Source: Bradyrhizobium sp. NDS-1 (GTDB lineage Bacteria > Pseudomonadota > Alphaproteobacteria > Rhizobiales > Xanthobacteraceae). From it: 64,000 bases of DNA. A model generated the notes under the pieces. That model was not told the DNA's origin. It saw only the letters and a list, made by a program, of their open reading frames with translations, and did not search any database. Every line of letters begins with the position of its first letter. Positions within the stretch are counted from its first letter, which is position 1. Positions 35,938 to 42,422 of the stretch are shown in pieces. The translations under genes were made by a program, and so were the position numbers. The stretch is from NCBI RefSeq assembly GCF_032918005.1, contig NZ_CP136628.1, positions 5,999,501-6,063,500 on the forward strand. The letters are read 5' to 3'.

Positions 35938-36825
35938 ATGCGTGCTATTCACCTGTTGCGCTTGCTGACCGCAGTTCTCGTGGCCGTCGCCGCGGCCCCC
36001 ACGGCCCGTTCCGCCGATACGACGGAGACAATCCGCATCCAGGAAGAGATCTGGGCTCTGCCCCTGCCCTTGCCGATGTTCGCCTATGTCGTCCGGCCGG
36101 TCGGCAACGGTCCCTTCCCGCTGGTGATCATGAACCACGGCGTCGTGCTCGATGCGAAGGAACGCAGCTTTTTCCCGCTGGTGGAATTCCGTGATGCAGC
36201 GAAATGGTTTGCCAAACGGGGCAACATGGTGGTGGCGCCAGTCGGTTCGGGCTACGGCGCGGCAGCGATCGACATACCCGAGCGCGCGGTATTCGGCCCG
36301 TTCTTCTCCAAGATTGGCAAGTGCACCAACCCCAATTTCCATGACGCGGGTCTTGCGGTCGCTCAGGTCGATCTCTGGATCATCGATTACCTGGCAGCCG
36401 AGAAGCGCATCGTGCCGAAGGACGTCGTCGTGGTCGGACAATCTGCCGGTGGCTGGGCCTCGATTGCCCTGTCCAGCGTCAACCCGCCGCAAGTCAAGGC
36501 GGTCATCATCTTTGCCGGAGGCCGCGGTGGCCGCGTCGGCGGCAGGCCGAACAACAATTGCGCGCCCGACAAGCTGGTCGAAGCGACAGCTGATTTTGGC
36601 CGGACGTCGCGGGTGCCGATGCTGTGGATCTATATCGAAAACGATACCTTCTTCGGCCCCGATCTGTCGAAGCGAATGCATGAGGCTTTCACCGCGGCGG
36701 GTGGCAAGGCCGAGTACCATTTGGTGCCGTCGTTCGGCAGCGAAGGACATTTCTTGATTGGCTCCCCTGACGCGATACCAATCTGGTCGCCGCTGGTGGC
36801 GAAATTTCTCGACGCGCAGAAATAA
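35938..36825 (+). CDS. Exported alpha/beta hydrolase (dienelactone hydrolase-like)
   Basis: The ATG at 35938 has GAGGGAG upstream, and the 295 residues open with a signal peptide (cut near ARSAD, about residue 25). The hydrolase fold is shown by VIMNHGVVLD (oxyanion region), the nucleophile elbow VGQSAGGWAS (Ser near 178), an acid candidate in YIENDTFFG and the His in GSEGHFLIG. Substrate is unknown, although a secreted carboxylesterase is likely. It lies 10 bases behind the AspT-like gene. Confidence 0.82.
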   Translation: MRAIHLLRLLTAVLVAVAAAPTARSADTTETIRIQEEIWALPLPLPMFAYVVRPVGNGPFPLVIMNHGVVLDAKERSFFPLVEFRDAAKWFAKRGNMVVAPVGSGYGAAAIDIPERAVFGPFFSKIGKCTNPNFHDAGLAVAQVDLWIIDYLAAEKRIVPKDVVVVGQSAGGWASIALSSVNPPQVKAVIIFAGGRGGRVGGRPNNNCAPDKLVEATADFGRTSRVPMLWIYIENDTFFGPDLSKRMHEAFTAAGGKAEYHLVPSFGSEGHFLIGSPDAIPIWSPLVAKFLDAQK

Positions 36826-36856
36826 GCGCGCAAGCGCCGATCCGAGAGGTGCATCC

Positions 36857-37438
36857 ATGACCAATGCCAGCCACTGCCTGTCGGTCCTGCTGATGGCCCT
36901 GCTTGCCACCCCTGCAGCCCCTGGCATCGCCTCGGCAAAACGGAAATCCCAAAGCGCCACGACCGCCGAAGCCCCACGTGGTCAGCGCGAGGCAAAGGAC
37001 ATCACCTACGGCGATTGGAAAAAGCTCTGCTTCAAAGCGGGTGGCGCGCCCCTGCTTTGCCGGACGTCGATCACCGGCAGCTTTGCGACCGGTCAGATGG
37101 CAGTGCGCATAGACCTGATCGAGCGCGAAGGAGCCAAGAGGGCACGATTACAGATGTTTGTCCCTGTCGGCATGTACCTGCGGCACCCTGCCAAGCTGAG
37201 CGTCGATCAGGGCGGCACCTATCAGGTGCCGTATAGCTGGTGCGTGACCAATGCCTGCATAGCCGCGGATGTTGCCGACCCGAAGCTCATCAAGGAGATG
37301 GAAGCCGGAACGAGGCTCGTGTTGGAGGTCGTCGATTCCAATCTTCTGAAACTGACAACCGCGCTACCGTTGGCAACGTTTGCGTCCGTTCGCAACGGTG
37401 CGCCGGCGCAGACGCTGGAGCAAGATCTCGAAGAATAG
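36857..37438 (+). CDS. Invasion-associated locus B (IalB)-family exported protein
   Basis: The ATG at 36857 is preceded by GAGAGGTG and gives 193 residues with a signal peptide (about 1-26). The mature domain has the IalB pattern: YGDWKKLCF, CRTSITGSFATGQMAVRIDLIER, FVPVGMYLRHPAKLSVD, PYSWCVTNACIAA and LTTALPLATFA. The four cysteines are placed as in the family. IalB proteins are periplasmic; they are linked to host-cell entry in Bartonella and are also common in free-living rhizobia. It is the last gene of the AspT-like operon. Confidence 0.82.
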   Translation: MTNASHCLSVLLMALLATPAAPGIASAKRKSQSATTAEAPRGQREAKDITYGDWKKLCFKAGGAPLLCRTSITGSFATGQMAVRIDLIEREGAKRARLQMFVPVGMYLRHPAKLSVDQGGTYQVPYSWCVTNACIAADVADPKLIKEMEAGTRLVLEVVDSNLLKLTTALPLATFASVRNGAPAQTLEQDLEE

Positions 37439-37590
37439 CAAGACCGGCAGCTCGGGGCGCGTTTGCACGGATCGTCATCGTGTTCACTTCATTGCCAAAC
37501 TGCGTGCAATCGCAACAAACGTCGCGACGAGTTGCAGGCGGCATGGCGCCTATTCGTCAACTCATCGCTCCGGCGACGCAGGTCGGCTTC

Positions 37591-37604
37591 TTGATTCATA
37601 TCAA
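37591..37604 (+). promoter_or_regulatory. FixK/FNR-type box upstream of the small Ig-like gene
   Basis: TTGATTCATATCAA is a perfect TTGAT-N4-ATCAA palindrome. The centre is 68 nt upstream of the ATG at 37666. Confidence 0.7.
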
Positions 37605-37665
37605 GGGTTGTCTCGCCGCGTCAAAATCAACTGTCGTCGATGCCACCTCCAGACGGGAGATTAAC

Positions 37666-38022
37666 ATGCGGTTGTGGGTCATAGCGGCTGTAATCAGCCT
37701 TACGCCGGTTTCGGCTTTCGCCGTCTCCGACTGCCGAGTCACAGGCAATCCATCGGTATTCGGTGTCGACATGACTGCCTATGTCGCAATCAAGTCCGGC
37801 GAAACATGCAATTTCCCAATCCGAATTCCAGGCATAATGAACAACGCGGGCGTTGCCAGCAAGCCTGCACACGGGATGCTGAAACAGCTCAATATGACGA
37901 CCTTCAGATACACCGCGAAATCCGGATACAGAGGCAACGACACCTTTGCGATATATGGCGAAGGGAAAGGTCCGTTCGGCTCGGGCAGATCGGTCATCAC
38001 GGTGAACGCAACCGTCGAATAG
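37666..38022 (+). CDS. Small exported protein with an Ig-like/cadherin-like repeat
   Basis: The ATG at 37666, preceded by GGGAG, gives 118 residues. A signal peptide (MRLWVIAAVISLTPVSAFA) leads into a single beta-sandwich: ASKPAHGMLKQLNMTTFRYTA followed by GYRGNDTFAIYGE and ITVNATVE. The motif resembles the tandem Ig-like repeats (TPxxGFxGxDSFTY) of large adhesins, here as a lone copy. Two cysteines (SDCRV, ETCNF) may form one disulfide. The gene is a single-gene unit behind a FixK-type box. Function is unknown. Confidence 0.68.
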   Translation: MRLWVIAAVISLTPVSAFAVSDCRVTGNPSVFGVDMTAYVAIKSGETCNFPIRIPGIMNNAGVASKPAHGMLKQLNMTTFRYTAKSGYRGNDTFAIYGEGKGPFGSGRSVITVNATVE

Positions 38023-38136
38023 CGGGGAAGAGCGCTTCGATACGGCCCTGCAATGTCGTTGGGTCGCGACACGCTACGCCAGCTTGCGACCGACCAAGTG
38101 GCCGTCGTGCAGCAGGCGATTTTGCGTCTTCCGCTC

Positions 38137-38511
38137 CTAGCCCAATTCCGAGCGGGCCCGCTCGATCGACTCGATCAGTGACTGCGCCGTGAAGGGTTTG
38201 GTCAGGTAAGCAACGCAACCCGACTCGACGGCAATCGAGCGGTGCGTTGGGCTGTCGTTGCCGGTAACATAGATCACCGGTGTGGTGACCCCCTCTTTCA
38301 TCAGGTGACGGCGCAGATCGATTCCCGATCGGTGACCCAGATTGATGTCAATGACCAGGCAAATTGCGTTGCTGAAATCAACGTGACCGAAGAGAGCCTC
38401 TACGGAGTCGAACAAGAGCACGCCCAATCCATGAGCTCGGAGCAATCGCCCGATGCTCGTCCGCATAGACGAGTCGTCATCAACGACGAGAACGGACTTG
38501 CTTCTCGGCAA
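38137..38511 (-). CDS. Receiver-only response regulator
   Basis: These 124 residues form one receiver domain and nothing else. The acidic pocket is D11-D13 in VVDDDSS, the phospho-acceptor is D55 in VIDINLG, the switch Thr is T83 in YVTGND, and the conserved lysine is K105 in LTKPF. The sequence sits with the FixJ receiver class. Without an output domain it may relay phosphate or compete for a kinase. It lies 190 bases downstream of the FixJ-like gene on the same strand. No kinase gene is adjacent; the orphan kinases at 19872 and 55882 are candidates only by proximity. Confidence 0.85.
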   Translation of the reverse strand: MPRSKSVLVVDDDSSMRTSIGRLLRAHGLGVLLFDSVEALFGHVDFSNAICLVIDINLGHRSGIDLRRHLMKEGVTTPVIYVTGNDSPTHRSIAVESGCVAYLTKPFTAQSLIESIERARSELG

Positions 38512-38701
38512 AATGAACAGCCTTCAGGTTCCAACTGACATCATAGGCCCGCGTCCATCAAGCGGCGTGAGGATCGCGAGTCCTGATGCGGTCAATGTGG
38601 AAAGACCCTGCGCGTTCCAAGAACATCTTGTCGCAAATCTCTTGGGACCTTGGAACCCGGCTGTCTCGATGAGACAAGCTACTGAAATACCTACCGGCTC
38701 G

Positions 38702-39325
38702 CTAGTTGGCGTTCGCTTCGAGCAATCCAAGACGTTCGGCGATGGAAACCAGTTCCGCCAGTGACCGCGTCTGCATTTTCTCCATCACCTGGTGACGGTG
38801 CGCCTTGATGGTTCGCTCGGTCGTTCCAAGATCGTAGGCGATCTGCTTGTTGATCTTGCCGCGCACGATCAGGTCGAAGACCTGGCGCTCCCTTGGCGTC
38901 AGCAGGCCGAGCAGGGCACGCAGTCCATCGAGCCTGTCGCGCAGACTGCGGGCTTGGGATTGGTTCGCCAGTGCACGCTCGATCGCATCGATCAATTGCG
39001 CGGACGAGACAGGCTTGGTCAGGAAATCCTCGGCGCCGGCCTTGATCGCCCGCACGGTCGTCTGGGTGTCGGCATGGCCAGTGAGGAAGACGATGGGAAG
39101 CGATAACCCCCGCTCGAGCAGGCGGCTCTGGAGCTCAGGTCCACTCAATCCCGGTATTTGAACGTCGAGCAGGATGCATCCCTGCTGTTCGTTTCTGGGC
39201 AGGTACTCCAGCAGATCCAGAGCCGATGCATAGGTCGCCACTTCAAATCCGGCAAGCTTCAACCGCCGCTCGATTGCCGTCCGAAAAGATGCGTCGTCAT
39301 CCACGACGTAGACGAGGCGAGACAA
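38702..39325 (-). CDS. FixJ-like LuxR-type response regulator
   Basis: I favour the TTG at 39325 (207 residues) because GGGAG lies 9 nt upstream; the ATG at 39358 has no ribosome-binding sequence. The receiver domain has D9-D11, phospho-acceptor D54 (LLDVQIPG), T82 and K104 (LTKPV). A LuxR-type DNA-binding domain follows at about 143-190 (LTPRERQVFDLIVRG, TERTIKAHRHQVMEKM). This is the FixJ/TodT class. FixJ activates fixK in rhizobia, and here a FixK-like gene starts divergently about 240 bases away. Direct control of it is an inference. Confidence 0.87.
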   Translation of the reverse strand: MSRLVYVVDDDASFRTAIERRLKLAGFEVATYASALDLLEYLPRNEQQGCILLDVQIPGLSGPELQSRLLERGLSLPIVFLTGHADTQTTVRAIKAGAEDFLTKPVSSAQLIDAIERALANQSQARSLRDRLDGLRALLGLLTPRERQVFDLIVRGKINKQIAYDLGTTERTIKAHRHQVMEKMQTRSLAELVSIAERLGLLEANAN

Positions 39326-39386
39326 TTCGAAACTCCCGATAACGAAAACTTTCGGCAAAACAAAACGCTAATTGGTAACAACCCCC

Positions 39387-39459
39387 GTTTCTCATTCCGT
39401 GCACGAGATTGCGCGACCTGTCCTTTGGTACAATGTCCGTTGGGACAATGGTGAGAAAC
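39387..39459. promoter_or_regulatory. Candidate operator region between the fixJ-like and fixK-like genes
   Basis: In the divergent intergenic region, GTTTCTCA (39387-39394) recurs in inverted form as TGAGAAAC (39452-39459). Between them TGTCC-GTTG-GGACA (39434-39447) forms a second inverted repeat. Either could bind the FixJ-like or another regulator. No known consensus is matched. Confidence 0.3.
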
Positions 39460-39566
39460 CTCACTTCTATCGTAGATCAACCTGGAGGCGTGAGTATTAC
39501 CCCTCAATTCTCATAATGGAATACCTGACTAAGACCAATTCGCGATCGGCGTTGAGGGAGTTGGCC

Positions 39567-40247
39567 ATGTTCGTACGCACAACCGATCCGCTCCCCCGCC
39601 CTAATTCGCTCCGCGTCCTGGGAATGAGCAGCGGTTCAGATCCAATTGTCCGCCTGAACGAGATTACATACAAAAAGGGCAAAGAGATCTATGGCGAGAA
39701 GGAGCCTGCCGAATACGTCTACCAGGTCAAGACCGGTGCCGTGCGAAGTTATAAGCTGCTATCGGACGGCCGGCGCCAGATCGGTGCATTTCACCTCGCC
39801 GGCGACATTTTCGGGCTTGAGAACGGCACCACGCACCGTTTCACCGCGGAGGCCGTCGTCGATACGGCAGTACTCCTGATCAAACGGCAGAGCCTGGAGA
39901 CGGTCGCCGAAAGCGACGCCGTGGTTGCCAAGAACCTTCTCGGCATGACCACGACCAACCTCCAGCATGCGGAAGATCACATGCTGCTGCTTGGACGCAA
40001 GACCTCGCTGGAGCGGGTCGCCGCCTTCCTGATCGAGATGGACAAGCGGCTAACAGCCGCAGGCGTGCTGGCGCTGCCAATGTCGCGGCGCGATATTGCC
40101 GACTATCTTGGCCTGACGCTGGAAACGGTGTCGCGAGCCATCTCGCACCTGCACGAACTCGGTGTGCTCGGCTTCGTTGGCAACACGCAGCGCCAGATCA
40201 TATTGCTCGACCGTCACCAGCTCGCGAGCCTCGATCTACAGCCTTGA
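39567..40247 (+). CDS. FixK-like Crp/Fnr-family transcription regulator without cysteines
   Basis: The ATG at 39567 has GAGGGAG 6 nt upstream and gives 226 residues; the longer frame to 39372 is unsupported. An N-terminal cyclic-nucleotide-binding-like barrel (about 30-125) is followed by a long dimer helix and a winged helix (about 168-215). The recognition helix LTLETVSRAISHL has E186-x-x-S189-R190, the FNR/FixK pattern that contacts TTGAT. The protein has no cysteine at all, so it cannot hold an FNR-type iron-sulfur cluster. It also lacks the redox-sensitive cysteine known in B. japonicum FixK2. Activity is therefore likely set by its own expression. Ten matching boxes surround it. Confidence 0.87.
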   Translation: MFVRTTDPLPRPNSLRVLGMSSGSDPIVRLNEITYKKGKEIYGEKEPAEYVYQVKTGAVRSYKLLSDGRRQIGAFHLAGDIFGLENGTTHRFTAEAVVDTAVLLIKRQSLETVAESDAVVAKNLLGMTTTNLQHAEDHMLLLGRKTSLERVAAFLIEMDKRLTAAGVLALPMSRRDIADYLGLTLETVSRAISHLHELGVLGFVGNTQRQIILLDRHQLASLDLQP

Positions 40248-40260
40248 ACGCTTCGAACAC

Positions 40261-40950
40261 CTATTGGGTAACGCGCGACGCTCCATCAAGAATGGTGCGC
40301 GCGATCTCCGATGCACCGGTGATGATGATCTGTACACCAATACAAAGCAGCAGAAATGCCGACAGCTTGGTCACGACACTCGTGCCCTCCTCGCCGAACA
40401 GGCGAGCCATTGCGCTCGATTTCCGATAGGCATGGTAGATCGCAGCGGTCACGGCGAGCGCGACCACCAGCGAGACGATGGACGATGCGAACATGGCATC
40501 GAGGCTGTCGGACCGGCTTATCCCAATTGCGATCGCCGTCGCGATCGTCCCCGGGCCGGTCGTGAGCGGGATCGTCAGCGGAAAGAAAGCCATCCGCTTC
40601 ATCGTTGCGAGATCGGCTGACGAACCGGCGTGATGCTCGACGCCGCCCGGCGACGCGTGGAGCATGGACCAGCCGGTCGCCGCCACGACGAGACCGCCAG
40701 CGATCCGGAGCGCCGGGATGGTTACGCCGAAGAAATTGAGAATCTGGCTGCCGAGAAACATCGATACCAGCAGGACCAGGAAGGCATAAAAGGCGACCCG
40801 CAAGGCAAGGTTCGCACGCTCCTTCTCCGAGAGCCCCTTCGTTCTGTCGAAAAAGATGAAGGCCAGCCCGTACGGATTGATGATTGCAAACAGCGCGCCG
40901 AAGCCGAACAGGAAGTCGGCAACCCACCGCGATGCTGCGAGTTCAGGCAT
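40261..40950 (-). CDS. MarC-family (UPF0056) membrane protein
   Basis: The start at 40950 (229 residues) overlaps the 3' end of the channel gene; the frame upstream to 41028 lies inside that gene. Six membrane segments are predicted, with the family motifs FGALFAIINPYGLAFIFF, LRIAGGLVVAATGW and PLTIPLTTGPGTIATAI. The function of MarC proteins is unsettled; an early link to antibiotic resistance was not upheld. It is probably co-translated with the upstream potassium-channel-like gene. Confidence 0.87.
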   Translation of the reverse strand: MPELAASRWVADFLFGFGALFAIINPYGLAFIFFDRTKGLSEKERANLALRVAFYAFLVLLVSMFLGSQILNFFGVTIPALRIAGGLVVAATGWSMLHASPGGVEHHAGSSADLATMKRMAFFPLTIPLTTGPGTIATAIAIGISRSDSLDAMFASSIVSLVVALAVTAAIYHAYRKSSAMARLFGEEGTSVVTKLSAFLLLCIGVQIIITGASEIARTILDGASRVTQ

Positions 40951-41449
40951 GTGGGCCCAGGTCGTCTGTTGCGCCGCGGCCGAGCACGGGTGCATCGGGT
41001 TGGCTAGAGCCCGAAGCAGGCATGTCAATCAGCCCGACGTGATCGAGTGTCTTGCGCAGGACCTCGAACAAGATCGCCGCCGACCACCCAAACAGCAGGA
41101 CGCCGTTCATGGCGGTCAAGGGACCTATCAGCCGCCATTCGCGCACCGGCGTGATGTCGCCGTAGCCGAGCGTGGTGTAGTTGACGAAGGCAAAATAGAG
41201 CAGATCGCTGCCGGGGGCGGCGGCCCGGACGAGGTCGTACGTCCAAGCCCACACCAGGATTTCCACCATGTGCGCAACCTTCAACACCGCAGCCGTCGCG
41301 ATCATCACGCCCATCAGGTGCAGCCTGGGTCTCTCGGTTCGCCGCAGCCCCGCGCTGCGGGCAATTCCAACCGCAACGACCGTGACAAGCGCGTGAAGGC
41401 CGATGTTGACCACGCTTACCGAGCCACCGACCAGCAACTGCAACAGCAT
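40943..41449 (-). CDS. Two-helix potassium-channel-family protein
   Basis: The 168-residue protein carries a potassium selectivity filter, TLGYGD (residues 93-98, in NYTTLGYGDITPV), between membrane helices. The N-terminus has two further hydrophobic segments (about 5-30 and 45-70), so it is a small channel of the Ion_trans_2 kind with extra helices. There is no cytoplasmic gating domain, only a short acidic tail. It overlaps the MarC-family gene by 8 bp. No ribosome-binding sequence is obvious. Confidence 0.83.
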   Translation of the reverse strand: MLLQLLVGGSVSVVNIGLHALVTVVAVGIARSAGLRRTERPRLHLMGVMIATAAVLKVAHMVEILVWAWTYDLVRAAAPGSDLLYFAFVNYTTLGYGDITPVREWRLIGPLTAMNGVLLFGWSAAILFEVLRKTLDHVGLIDMPASGSSQPDAPVLGRGATDDLGPHA

Positions 41450-41549
41450 AAGGATCGACCAAACTTCAAACGTGCATAGCGGGCTTGCCCATGGCTCTTG
41501 CCTGATCGGTCATCGCTCGCGCGAGCCCTCCAAGAGCTCGGGCTGATGA

Positions 41550-42413
41550 TTACGCGCGAAGTCCTCCAAACCAGGCACCGAAATAGCCGGCATACAGAGC
41601 CGGTACTTCTACATTCATCGAGTGCCCGACACCGGGCACAACCACGAGCCGGCAGTCCGGCATCGCCTCGGCCATGACGCGGAGATCGGCCGGAGGAATC
41701 CAGCCATCCCGCTCGCCCCACAGGACCAGGTGCGGATGTCGGATTTCCGCCATGCGCCGCTCCAGTTCGCGGCTTGCTTTTTCCTTGGTCAAATTGACCG
41801 GCGTACCGATCCAGACGCCCTCCGAGACGCCGAAGGTCTGCTCGACGATCCGCTCGAAGAGCGCCTGACACTCCCCAAGGCCGGCGCGAAAGCGAGGAAT
41901 CGCATTGGCTGCCATGCTTTCCGGAACGAACAGCGAGGATGCCGCCGTGGCCATGACGGTCCGCGTCAGCTCCTTGCTTGCCATCATGGCGCGGAAGACG
42001 CCAATCTGGTCGGCGCTGAATGACATGCCGAGCGGCGTTACAGGATCGAGCGCGAAGACGCGGCCGAACCGCCGCGGCTGCATCAGCAGCATCCGCGCGG
42101 CGATGATGCCACCGGTCGAATGGGTTGCCAGGTGACAATGCCGAATGTCGAGCGCATCAAGCGCCGCCAGCATGTCGTCTGCGTGCTGCTGCATCGCGTA
42201 GTTGGAATAGTCAGTCGTAGGCGCTGGCCGATCGCTGTCGCCGCACCCGCGCCAATCGATCCCCACGACGCGGAGATCGCGGGGAAACAGCGGTGCGGCG
42301 AGCTCGATCCAGTCTTTGCTGGCGAGATTGCCGTGGACGAAGACGACGGTGACATCGCCTTCTCCCCACTCCCGCCAGCCCAGCTGGACCTCGCCCGCCT
42401 GCACTCTCGGCAT
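41550..42413 (-). CDS. Alpha/beta hydrolase
   Basis: The 287 residues show the fold clearly: VVFVHGNLASKDW (oxyanion hole), GIDWRGCGDSDRP, nucleophile elbow ATHSTGGIIAA (Ser near 98), acid in VLWGERDGWIP, and catalytic His in GVGHSMNVE. There is no signal peptide, so it is cytoplasmic. Substrate is unknown; haloalkane dehalogenases, epoxide hydrolases and esterases share this layout. It follows the double-hydrolase gene by 9 bases and is in that operon. Confidence 0.85.
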   Translation of the reverse strand: MPRVQAGEVQLGWREWGEGDVTVVFVHGNLASKDWIELAAPLFPRDLRVVGIDWRGCGDSDRPAPTTDYSNYAMQQHADDMLAALDALDIRHCHLATHSTGGIIAARMLLMQPRRFGRVFALDPVTPLGMSFSADQIGVFRAMMASKELTRTVMATAASSLFVPESMAANAIPRFRAGLGECQALFERIVEQTFGVSEGVWIGTPVNLTKEKASRELERRMAEIRHPHLVLWGERDGWIPPADLRVMAEAMPDCRLVVVPGVGHSMNVEVPALYAGYFGAWFGGLRA

Positions 42414-42422
42414 CGGTCTATC

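Noticed and set aside
38662..38676. TGTCTC-GAT-GAGACA inverted repeat as terminator of the FixJ-like gene
   Set aside because: The stem is only six base pairs and no T-run follows on the minus strand, so the evidence is too weak for a feature.
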